Shown here in pieces: positions 56,500 to 64,000 of a stretch of 64,000 bases of DNA. The notes below the pieces were generated by a model. It saw nothing but the letters and a program-made list of their open reading frames with translations, was not told where the DNA came from and did not search any database. Position 1 is the stretch's first letter, and every line of letters begins with the position of its first letter. The DNA is taken from positions 3,637,501 through 3,701,500 of the forward strand of contig NZ_JAUCEU010000007.1 of NCBI RefSeq assembly GCF_030348765.1. Direction: 5' to 3'. The position numbers and the translations under genes were made by a program. Origin of the DNA: Neobacillus sp. CF12 (GTDB lineage Bacteria > Bacillota > Bacilli > Bacillales > Cytobacillaceae).

Positions 56500-56810
56500 T
56501 GAAAAAATAAAAAACGCCCCTGTCATAACGACAGAGACGCTTAGGCGTGGTTCCACTCTGATTAGACCGATAGGCTCACAAACATGCAGCATACATTGGT
56601 CTCACTCTACCTGTTAACGGAAAAGGTTCCGCTCATATCTACACAGATTTTTCATCTTTTCGAAATGAGACTCAGAGGTGCATTTTCAAATAAGAGAGGC
56701 TTAAACCACTTTCAGCCGGTGATGGTTTTCTCTTTAAAGCATCATATTCTACTTTTCCTCTTCAACATTTTTTCATATAAAAAGGTTTATTGCTTTTACT
56801 ATATTACATT
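56500..56810 (-). ncRNA. cysteine-specific T-box leader of cysES
   Basis: The transcript contains a stem I (from AGTAGAATATGATG near 56750) with the specifier triplet UGC at 56680-56682, followed by A, decoding Cys. The T-box sequence AGTGGAACCACGC lies at 56545-56557; its UGGA bulge can pair with the UCCA end of tRNA-Cys. A terminator, GCGTCTCTGTC/GACAGGGGCG, with a T-run follows at about 56500-56540. Uncharged tRNA-Cys should favour the antiterminator and switch on cysES. Confidence 0.93.
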
Positions 56811-56822
56811 TTTGTGCGAATG

Positions 56823-58280
56823 TTAACCAATAATTTTTTTAATTCTATTTTGAACTTTTGCTTTTCCTAAAAGTTCGATGGCTTGAGGTAGATCTGGACC
56901 ATGTGTTTGACCGGAAACAGCTGCCCGAATTGGCATAAACAGATTTTTACCTTTTTGCCCTGTCGATTTTTGTACTGCCTTCATCGCACCCTTTATTTCG
57001 TCGGCTTTAAAATTTTCCAGCTTTTCAAGTTCTTCAGAAAATGCTTTTAGTACTTCTGGAACTGTCTCCCCTGTTAACACTTCCTTGGCATCCTCTTCGT
57101 ATTCTGCTTCCTCTTTAAAAAACATATCCGAAAGCTCTACAATCTCTGCACCAAAGCTCATTTTTTCCTGTAACAATGAAACTAAACTCTTTGCCCATTG
57201 ATGCTCTTCATCAGTTAAGTTCTCACTTAACCGTCCTGCTTTCACTAGATGTGGCAAGGACAACTTTAATACTGTATCAACATCAATTTTTTTCATATAT
57301 TGGTTGTTCATCCATGTAAGCTTATTTGTATCAAATAAAGCAGGTGACTTAGATAAGCGATTGGCATCAAAAATGTTAATAAACTCGTCTTTTGAATAAA
57401 TCTCTTCTTCACCTGATGGAGACCAGCCCAGTAAAGTAATAAAGTTAAATAAGGCTTCTGGCAGATAGCCTAATTCTTCATATTGCTCGATAAATTGAAT
57501 AATCGATTCATCTCGCTTACTTAACTTCTTTCTGCTTTCATTGACAATTAGAGTCATGTGACCAAAGATGGGCGGCTCCCAGCCTAATGCTTCATAAACC
57601 ATAAGCTGCTTAGGAGTGTTGGAGATATGATCATCTCCTCGAAGTACATGGGATATTTTCATTAAATAATCATCGATCGTTACCGCAAAATTATAAGTTG
57701 GTGTCCCATCCTTTTTAATGATGACCCAATCGCCCATTCCTTCAGACTCAAAGGATACAGTCCCTTTTACCATATCATCAAAAGTGAAGGTTCTTCCTTC
57801 TGGTACCAATATTCGAATACTTGGCTCGCGGCCTTCACTTTCTAATTTTGCACGTTCCTCGGCAGTTAAGTGACGGCATTTTCCAGAATAATGAGGAGTC
57901 TCGCCCCTTTCTGTCTGCTCTTCCCGCTCAGCTTCTATTTCAGCTTCTGTGCAGTAGCATTTATAGGCATGACCGTTCTCTAGTAATTGATTGTAGTAGA
58001 TCTGATAAATATCATTTCTTTCCGATTGTCTATAAGGACCATATTCACCACCGACATCAACACTTTCATCCCAATCCATACCCAACCATTTAAGGTACTT
58101 TAATTGGCTTTCTTCTCCGCCAGCAATATTCCTCTTCTTATCTGTATCTTCAATACGAATAATAAACTTGCCGCCTTGATTGCGTGCAAACAAATAATTA
58201 AATAATGCTGTACGGGCATTCCCAATATGTAAATGTCCAGTAGGACTTGGAGCATACCTTACACGAACTTCATTTGACAT
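56823..58280 (-). CDS. gltX: glutamyl-tRNA synthetase
   Basis: The 485-residue class I synthetase starts at the second ATG ([20 protein letters not shown]), seven bases after GGAGG. It has the HIGH variant HIGN and the KMSKS variant KLSKRD. In bacilli this enzyme also charges tRNA-Gln with Glu, followed by GatCAB amidation. It is read from a gap that contains a possible extended -10 (TGGTAAAAT, about 58326-58334). Confidence 0.98.
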   Translation of the reverse strand: MSNEVRVRYAPSPTGHLHIGNARTALFNYLFARNQGGKFIIRIEDTDKKRNIAGGEESQLKYLKWLGMDWDESVDVGGEYGPYRQSERNDIYQIYYNQLLENGHAYKCYCTEAEIEAEREEQTERGETPHYSGKCRHLTAEERAKLESEGREPSIRILVPEGRTFTFDDMVKGTVSFESEGMGDWVIIKKDGTPTYNFAVTIDDYLMKISHVLRGDDHISNTPKQLMVYEALGWEPPIFGHMTLIVNESRKKLSKRDESIIQFIEQYEELGYLPEALFNFITLLGWSPSGEEEIYSKDEFINIFDANRLSKSPALFDTNKLTWMNNQYMKKIDVDTVLKLSLPHLVKAGRLSENLTDEEHQWAKSLVSLLQEKMSFGAEIVELSDMFFKEEAEYEEDAKEVLTGETVPEVLKAFSEELEKLENFKADEIKGAMKAVQKSTGQKGKNLFMPIRAAVSGQTHGPDLPQAIELLGKAKVQNRIKKIIG

Positions 58281-58351
58281 ATTCATGCCTCCATATACCT
58301 TTGATTTTCTATATCTGATTTATTTTACCATTGTGTTTTTCAGCAATAAAG

Positions 58352-58828
58352 TTATTTCTTTTTTAACAACACTACGGCCTGTGAGGCGATTCCTTCACCA
58401 CGGCCTGTAAAGCCTAGTTTCTCTGTTGTGGTAGCCTTCACATTGATTTGTTCAGGTGATGCATTGAGTAACTCAGCAATTCTCTCTTTCATTTGCTGGA
58501 TATAAGGAGCCATCTTTGGCTTTTGGGCAATGATTGTACAATCCGCATTGACCAATTCATATCCTCTATCTTTGACAAGCTGCCATACATGCTCCATAAG
58601 CTTTGCTGAATCCGCGTCTTTAAATTCCGGATCTGTATCAGGAAAATGCCTGCCAATATCGCCTTCTCCAATTGCTCCAAGACATGCATCCGTGATGGTA
58701 TGCAATAACACATCTGCATCTGAATGACCCAGCAGTCCTTTTTCATATGGGATCGTAATGCCGCCTATAATCAGCGGACGCCCCTCCGTTAATTGGTGTA
58801 CATCAAAGCCTTGTCCGATACGAAACAT
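58352..58828 (-). CDS. ispF: 2-C-methyl-D-erythritol 2,4-cyclodiphosphate synthase
   Basis: IspF cyclises CDP-ME 2-phosphate in the non-mevalonate isoprenoid pathway. The 158-residue product starts [13 protein letters not shown] behind GGGAG; it has the zinc-binding [13 protein letters not shown] and the [15 protein letters not shown] loop. It overlaps the 3' end of ispD. Confidence 0.97.
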   Translation of the reverse strand: MFRIGQGFDVHQLTEGRPLIIGGITIPYEKGLLGHSDADVLLHTITDACLGAIGEGDIGRHFPDTDPEFKDADSAKLMEHVWQLVKDRGYELVNADCTIIAQKPKMAPYIQQMKERIAELLNASPEQINVKATTTEKLGFTGRGEGIASQAVVLLKKK

Positions 58829-58830
58829 AT

Positions 58831-59520
58831 TCAAAAACTCCCTTGTCTTTTCTTTACTATTGCTTCTGCAAAAAATAAGTCTTCCTGCGTGGTAAGCTTG
58901 ATGTTATCATAATCCCCCTCAACCATCGTGACTGGATGAGAGATTCGCTCAACCAAACTTGAATCATCTGTACCAATATAGCAATCCTTCACTGCCTTTT
59001 CATATGCCCTATACAAAAGGGAAAAATGAAAAGCTTGTGGGGTTTGAACAGCCCACAAGCTAGATCTTTCGACAGTTGCCATTACCATATGATCACGTAC
59101 TGTTTTCATGGTATCTTTTGCTGGCACTCCAATGATTGCTGCACCTGTTATTTGTGCTGTATCTAGTAATCGGTGAATATGTTTCTTGAGAATAAAAGGA
59201 CGAGCGGCATCATGAACAAGTATAATTCCATCGCTTTTCACTGCTTTTAATGCATAATAAATGCTATCCTGACGTTCTTTTCCACCTGGAACTAAGGCAA
59301 GCACTTTCTTTATCTGATACTTCTCTAGTAAGGATTTGAACTCCTCTTCATCCTGTGGATGTATAGCTAAAATGATGCCTTCACATAATTCATCTTCTTC
59401 AAATACTCTTAAGGTATGAATAATTACAGGTATATGATTTAGTTCTAATAGAAGCTTATTTTTTCCTGCTCCCATTCTCTTTCCCTGACCCGCCGCCGGG
59501 ATAATGACTTGATAAGTCAT
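58831..59520 (-). CDS. ispD: 2-C-methyl-D-erythritol 4-phosphate cytidylyltransferase
   Basis: IspD makes CDP-ME. The 229-residue product starts [22 protein letters not shown] behind TAGGAG; a 39-codon upstream extension runs through a repeat hairpin and the yacL end and is excluded. LVHDAARPF and the Thr/Asp motif TDDSSLVE are present. The gene order yacL-ispD-ispF is typical of bacilli. Confidence 0.97.
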   Translation of the reverse strand: MTYQVIIPAAGQGKRMGAGKNKLLLELNHIPVIIHTLRVFEEDELCEGIILAIHPQDEEEFKSLLEKYQIKKVLALVPGGKERQDSIYYALKAVKSDGIILVHDAARPFILKKHIHRLLDTAQITGAAIIGVPAKDTMKTVRDHMVMATVERSSLWAVQTPQAFHFSLLYRAYEKAVKDCYIGTDDSSLVERISHPVTMVEGDYDNIKLTTQEDLFFAEAIVKKRQGSF

Positions 59521-59540
59521 AGTAAAACTCCTATCTATCT

Positions 59541-59600
59541 GTCTAGCTGCAGCGCCTAGGAAAAATTGAACTTCCTTTTCCCAAGGCACTGCAGCTTTTT
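59541..59600. repeat. interspersed hairpin repeat between yacL and ispD
   Basis: An imperfect hairpin with AGCTGCAGCGCCTAGG / CCAAGGCACTGCAGCT arms (59545-59560 and 59581-59596) fills the short gap. The GTCTAGCTGCAGCGCCTAGG head resembles a family of dispersed intergenic repeats I recall from many Bacillaceae genomes. No gene function is implied. Confidence 0.65.
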
Positions 59601-59602
59601 GG

Positions 59603-60688
59603 CTAAAGTGCCTTTTCCAGTAATTTTGGTTTTGCAAATATCATTCTTCCTGCAGAAGTCTGAAGAACACTCGTAACAAGAACATCAATTCTTTTTCCGA
59701 TATATTCTCTTCCCTCTTCAACCACAATCATGGTTCCATCATCTAGGTATGCTACTCCTTGGTGATATTCCTTACCATCCTTGATTACTTGGACAGATAA
59801 CTCTTCACCAGGCAGTACCACCGGTTTTACAGCATTAGCCAGATCATTGATATTCAAAACAGAAACATTCTGTAATTCACATACTTTATTAAGATTAAAG
59901 TCATTTGTAACAAGCATGCCGTTCGTAATCTTTGCTAGTTTCACTAACTTGCTGTCCACTTCTTGTATTTCATCAAAATCGCCTTCATAAATCTCTACTT
60001 TAATCGCAAGTTCCTTTTGAATACGATTGAGGATATCCAATCCACGTCTCCCACGGTTTCGTTTTAGAACATCCGAGGAATCTGCAATATGCTGTAATTC
60101 CTCAAGCACAAAACGAGGAATGACAATCGTTCCTTCTAAAAATCCTGTTTGACAGATATCCGCGACACGTCCATCAATGATAACACTTGTATCTAGAATC
60201 TTTAGCGATTGACCTTCGGCTTTTTCTGTATCTTCTTCTCCAGACTTCTTCTTTCCACGGCTTCCAAAGAGATTTAAGAGCTCATCTCTCTTTTTAAATC
60301 CTACCTGAAAGCCAAGGTAACCAAACAATAATGTCAGCAAAATAGGGGCAACAGCATTTAGGATAGGTACTTGAACAGCATTAAGAGCGAAACCAATTAA
60401 AAAGGCTACTAATAGGCCAAAAATTAAACCTATACTGCCAAAAATCACATCAGTTACCGGGATTTTCACCAGTGAATCTTCCGCCCATTTAATAAACTCA
60501 AGCACATAATCTACTGCCCAAAAAGTAATAAGATAAAAAATAATTGCACCTATAATAGCCGCGACATATGAGTTACTGATTATTGGAATGTCATCAAAAT
60601 TAATTAATTTTAGCAATTGTGGAATCAACAATATTCCAAGGGTACCCCCGGTTATGAGAAAACAGGCTTGCACAATACGTTTTAACAT
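59603..60688 (-). CDS. yacL: membrane-bound PIN/TRAM domain protein YacL
   Basis: The 361-residue protein starts [14 protein letters not shown] behind GGAGGTG; ten upstream codons are excluded. Four N-terminal membrane segments (about 5-27, 37-57, 75-98, 104-124) lead to a PIN nuclease domain ([26 protein letters not shown]) and a C-terminal TRAM domain (about 290-355). Acidic PIN residues are intact, so an RNase role is likely, but the substrate is unknown to me. Confidence 0.93.
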   Translation of the reverse strand: MLKRIVQACFLITGGTLGILLIPQLLKLINFDDIPIISNSYVAAIIGAIIFYLITFWAVDYVLEFIKWAEDSLVKIPVTDVIFGSIGLIFGLLVAFLIGFALNAVQVPILNAVAPILLTLLFGYLGFQVGFKKRDELLNLFGSRGKKKSGEEDTEKAEGQSLKILDTSVIIDGRVADICQTGFLEGTIVIPRFVLEELQHIADSSDVLKRNRGRRGLDILNRIQKELAIKVEIYEGDFDEIQEVDSKLVKLAKITNGMLVTNDFNLNKVCELQNVSVLNINDLANAVKPVVLPGEELSVQVIKDGKEYHQGVAYLDDGTMIVVEEGREYIGKRIDVLVTSVLQTSAGRMIFAKPKLLEKAL

Positions 60689-60873
60689 TCCTTCACCTCC
60701 TCTACTCATTATAAACATATTCCCAAAAATGAAACCTTTGTTTGATGATTATTTTTTATCAAATAATAAGTATTCAGGCATATTAACCACATTATAAGTA
60801 TTATATATTTTTACTTCATAGGGTAGCATTGGGAAAATCCTCTGTCAAACAAACGCAAATTTTTTAAAGAGAC

Positions 60874-61947
60874 CTATAACTGTCTTTCCGTATATAGCCG
60901 CTCTTTAATTAATTTCAATCCCTCCTTAATCTTTTTTGCTCGGATCTCTCCGATTCCTTCAACATCATCTAGTTCTTCAACGGTAGCAGCAATGATGTTT
61001 GAAAACTCACCAAAGCTTGTAATAATGTTTTCTATGATTACAAGGGGCAAGCGCGGAATTTTGTTAAGTATCCGATAACCCCGTGGATGCTTATTTTCAT
61101 CCAGCGGTATGTAGCCTTGGTACCCCATTAGTTTCAATATAACTGTATCATCTAATGTTCCATTACTCGTTAAGGCCTGCATTCGTTTGAGTACATCCTT
61201 TGCTTTGACATTTCTATCAAATGCATAATCCTTAATAATATTTGATGTCTCTTCTTCTAGGTCTGTCAGGATTTCGTTCATTTGCAGACGTATAAGCCTG
61301 CCCTCTGTACCTAGTTCATTTAGATAGGTTATGAGTTCATTTTTAATTTTAAGAACCATTTCAAATCGATGAAGGACGAGAAGGAAATCATTGTAGGTTA
61401 CTGATTCCTCAAACTCTAGGATACTTAAACTGGCAATACTTCTTTCAAGGACTGCTTTATACTTTTCGAGCATTTGTATGGCCTGATTTGCTTTTGTTAA
61501 GATGACAGATATATCTTTCAAGGCATAGCGAAAATTGCCTTGATATAAGGTTATGACATTTCGCCTTTGAGAAATGGCAATCACTAGTGCTTTTGTTTGT
61601 CTGGCAACCCGTTCAGCAGTCCTATGGCGCATACCTGTTTCAGATGCAGATATTTCAGAATCTGGAACAAGTTGGGCATTTGCAATAAGAATGGTATTAC
61701 CCTGTTCATTTAGAATGATTGCACCGTCCATTTTTGCTAATTCATATAAATAACTAGGCGAAAAGGGACAATTAATTTGAAAGCCGCCATCCACGATGCT
61801 TTTGACCTTTTCATTGTAACCAACAACAATTAGCCCACCGGTATTAGCCCTTAGTACATTATCGATACCTTCACGAATCGGTGTACCTGGGGCAAGAAAC
61901 TGTAAAACTTCGCTTACGGTTTGTTCACCCAGCCTTCTATTTTCCAT
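60874..61947 (-). CDS. disA: DNA integrity scanning protein DisA, diadenylate cyclase
   Basis: DisA makes c-di-AMP while moving along DNA and stops at branched structures. The 357-residue product has the DAC motifs DGA (74-76) and RHRT (107-110), a helical spine, and a C-terminal HhH DNA-binding domain ([21 protein letters not shown]). It starts three bases after radA. Confidence 0.97.
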   Translation of the reverse strand: MENRRLGEQTVSEVLQFLAPGTPIREGIDNVLRANTGGLIVVGYNEKVKSIVDGGFQINCPFSPSYLYELAKMDGAIILNEQGNTILIANAQLVPDSEISASETGMRHRTAERVARQTKALVIAISQRRNVITLYQGNFRYALKDISVILTKANQAIQMLEKYKAVLERSIASLSILEFEESVTYNDFLLVLHRFEMVLKIKNELITYLNELGTEGRLIRLQMNEILTDLEEETSNIIKDYAFDRNVKAKDVLKRMQALTSNGTLDDTVILKLMGYQGYIPLDENKHPRGYRILNKIPRLPLVIIENIITSFGEFSNIIAATVEELDDVEGIGEIRAKKIKEGLKLIKERLYTERQL

Positions 61948-61950
61948 CTT

Positions 61951-63333
61951 TTACACTCCCAACGCTGCTTTTAAGGCTTCAGCTACAGTAGACACGCCGA
62001 TAAGTTCTATCCCTCTCGGACTTTGCCAGCCGCCTAGATTATTTGCAGGTAAGATAACCCGTTCAAAACCTAATTTTGCGGCTTCCTGCACACGCTGTTC
62101 AATTCTAGAGACTCTTCTTACTTCTCCTGTTAACCCAACCTCACCAATAATACAATCTGTTGCCCTTGTAGGTTTATCACGGAAACTCGAGGCAATGCTT
62201 ACAGCAATCGCTAAATCGATGGCGGGTTCATCTAGCTTTACTCCCCCTGCCACTTTTAGATAGGCATCTTGGTTCTGAAGTAACATACCCATCCGCTTTT
62301 CTAAAACTGCCATTAAGAGCGGAACTCGATTATGATCAATCCCTGTTGCCATTCTTCTTGGATTCCCAAAGCTTGTCGGAGAAATTAATGCCTGGATTTC
62401 AACAAGTACCGGACGGGTGCCTTCCATTGAAGCCACAACAGTTGAACCCGCTGCACCTTGTGATCTCTCTTCGAGGAAAATTTCTGATGGATTTGCAACC
62501 TCCTCAAGTCCAAACTCTTTCATTTCGAAGATTCCCATTTCATTCGTCGAACCAAAACGATTCTTGACAGCACGTAGAATTCGATACGTATGGTGTCTTT
62601 CTCCTTCAAAATAGAGAACTGTATCTACCATGTGCTCAAGCAGTCTTGGTCCGGCAATGGATCCTTCTTTTGTTACGTGACCTACAATAAAGATAGCGAT
62701 CCCTTTTGTTTTCCCTATTCTCATTAATTCAGAAGTACATTCCCGAACCTGTGAAACACTCCCAGGTGCTGACGTTACTTCCGGATGAAAAACGGTCTGG
62801 ATTGAGTCAATAATCACAAAGCTTGGTTCTGTACTCTCAATGTTTCGGTTTATTTCATCCAAATTGGTCTCTGAATACACAAGAAGGTTTTCAGACTGTA
62901 CTCCTAGTCTTTCAGCACGAAGTTTCGTTTGTCTTAAAGATTCCTCACCGGATATGTATAAGACCTTATTTCCTTTAATGGCAAGCTGTGAAGACACCTG
63001 CAAAAGGAGGGTAGATTTTCCGATACCGGGGTCCCCGCCAATTAAGACCAGTGATCCCTTTACCACTCCACCACCTAACACTCGATTAAGTTCAGTCAAA
63101 TCAGTCAAGATCCTTGGTTCAGACAATGATTCAATCGCAGTAATCGGAGTAGGCTTGGATAATAGCGTGGAAACTCCCTGAGAATGGGCAAATGCTCCCC
63201 TTCTATTTCCACCTGTTACCTCAACTTCCTCCACCATTTTATTCCATTCTCCACAACCTGGACATTTTCCCATCCATTTAGCAGATTCATACCCACATTC
63301 CTGACAGATAAATTTCGTTTTCCGTTTAGCCAT
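61951..63333 (-). CDS. radA: DNA repair protein RadA
   Basis: The 460-residue protein has an N-terminal C4 zinc motif (Cys10, Cys13, Cys24, Cys27), a RecA-like ATPase core with Walker [11 protein letters not shown] (99-108), the family motif KNRFGSTNE and a C-terminal Lon-like domain (about 300-455). It is a branch-migration helicase in recombination. It lies between clpC and disA. Confidence 0.97.
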   Translation of the reverse strand: MAKRKTKFICQECGYESAKWMGKCPGCGEWNKMVEEVEVTGGNRRGAFAHSQGVSTLLSKPTPITAIESLSEPRILTDLTELNRVLGGGVVKGSLVLIGGDPGIGKSTLLLQVSSQLAIKGNKVLYISGEESLRQTKLRAERLGVQSENLLVYSETNLDEINRNIESTEPSFVIIDSIQTVFHPEVTSAPGSVSQVRECTSELMRIGKTKGIAIFIVGHVTKEGSIAGPRLLEHMVDTVLYFEGERHHTYRILRAVKNRFGSTNEMGIFEMKEFGLEEVANPSEIFLEERSQGAAGSTVVASMEGTRPVLVEIQALISPTSFGNPRRMATGIDHNRVPLLMAVLEKRMGMLLQNQDAYLKVAGGVKLDEPAIDLAIAVSIASSFRDKPTRATDCIIGEVGLTGEVRRVSRIEQRVQEAAKLGFERVILPANNLGGWQSPRGIELIGVSTVAEALKAALGV

Positions 63334-63360
63334 TTCTATCTACTCCTGACTCTAAATACA

Positions 63361-63403
63361 AAAAGAGGTACACGGTCGAGACTTATATCGTGTACCCCTT
63401 TTA
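63361..63403 (-). terminator. terminator between clpC and radA
   Basis: The minus strand forms GGGGTACACGATATAAG...CGTGTACCTC with a TTTTTG run, after the clpC stop. It separates the ctsR-clpC operon end from radA. Confidence 0.85.
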
Positions 63404-63427
63404 GTTGTTCTTAAAAGTGATTATTGG

Positions 63428-64000
63428 TTATTTAGTTAGAGTCGTTTTTTCAGCCGTTCTAACTAGGAACTCACCATTATCAACATCAATTATAACATGC
63501 TGACCTGTTAATACTGTGCCTCTTAACAACTCTTCAGAGAGACGGTCTTCAATATGCTTTTGAATAGCTCTGCGTAATGGACGGGCACCGTATTCTGGGT
63601 CATAACCCTCGATAGATATTTTATCCTTAGCTGCATCTGTTAACTCTAAAGAAATATGCTGCTCTTTTAATCGTTTTACAAGTTGGTCAGATAATAGAGT
63701 AACAATTTCTCCAAGATGCTTCTTCTCTAAAGCGTGGAAAACAATGATCTCATCAATACGGTTTAAGAATTCAGGACGGAAGGCCTTTTTCAACTCTTCC
63801 ATTACCTTACCCTTCATATCCTTATAATTCTGTTCTCCATCTTGAATATTAAAGCCAACGTACTTGTTGCGTTTTAAGGCTTCTGCTCCCACGTTTGAAG
63901 TCATAATGAGAACTGTATTACGGAAATCAACTGTTCTGCCCTTAGAATCCGTTAAACGACCATCCTCAAGGACTTGCAATAGGATATTAAATACATCAGG
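63428..64000 (-). CDS. clpC: ATP-dependent Clp protease ATP-binding subunit ClpC (3' end only)
   Basis: The open frame runs in from the window edge, so 190 C-terminal residues are visible, beginning [20 protein letters not shown]. They include the sensor region [15 protein letters not shown], the AAA2 sensor 2 motif [11 protein letters not shown] and the C-terminal small domain. ClpC with MecA and ClpP degrades competence and stress regulators. The 5' part and ctsR-mcsAB should lie beyond 64000. Confidence 0.97.
   Translation of the reverse strand, partial: PDVFNILLQVLEDGRLTDSKGRTVDFRNTVLIMTSNVGAEALKRNKYVGFNIQDGEQNYKDMKGKVMEELKKAFRPEFLNRIDEIIVFHALEKKHLGEIVTLLSDQLVKRLKEQHISLELTDAAKDKISIEGYDPEYGARPLRRAIQKHIEDRLSEELLRGTVLTGQHVIIDVDNGEFLVRTAEKTTLTK

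Overview
The window is a low-GC Firmicute chromosome segment, almost certainly from a Bacillus-like member of the Bacillaceae. The evidence is the gene content and order (clpC-radA-disA-yacL-ispDF-gltX-cysES-mrnC-rlmB-rae1-sigH-rpmG-secE-nusG, then the L11/L10, rpoBC, str, S10, spc and alpha operons, ecfA1A2T-truA, rplM-rpsI, the sporulation block ybaK-cwlD-salA-gerD-kbaA-pdaB, and an rrn operon). Sporulation genes, a Cys T-box, an L10 leader, TTG/GTG starts behind strong GGAGG ribosome sites and a cre box all fit. The segment is written in reverse: nearly every gene is on the minus strand, and oriC probably lies beyond position 64000.

Layout. 1-735 is the 5' half of a 16S rRNA (minus strand) with two tandem rrn promoters behind it. 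1011-6111 is the sporulation/germination block, where pdaB and gerD are the only plus-strand core genes. 6264-9306 is an accessory patch: a DUF3298-type membrane-anchored protein, a MerR-like HTH/coiled-coil protein with three 15-bp palindromes upstream, and a divergent coiled-coil protein with a C-terminal HTH. 9552-14618 is an amiE-nagZ-namZ muropeptide-recycling operon with a cre site. 14911-15325 is an eight-copy, 52-bp tandem array of palindromes. 15396-51861 is the ribosomal protein / RNA polymerase super-cluster, interrupted by a second 52-bp palindrome array at 34730-35012, a decayed map gene at about 22950-23073, and an unexplained structured leader between rplQ and ecfA1. 51974-64000 holds sigH, RNA-modification and decay genes, cysES under a T-box, gltX, ispFD, yacL, disA, radA and the 3' end of clpC.

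Together the genes form the translation and transcription core (ribosomal proteins, EF-Tu, EF-G, RNA polymerase, Sec translocon) with isoprenoid, Cys/Glu-tRNA, DNA-damage signalling and proteolysis functions. Promoters and terminators were assigned by eye from hexamer spacing and hairpin/T-run logic. The most original material is: (i) the two 52-bp palindromic arrays, which share an AAGGACAAAT core and the same period and both sit just past the terminator of a ribosomal operon; (ii) the divergent HTH/coiled-coil pair with iterated TATCRC-N3-GCGATA-like sites; (iii) the relic of map; (iv) the alternative-pairing RNA ahead of ecfA1A2T.
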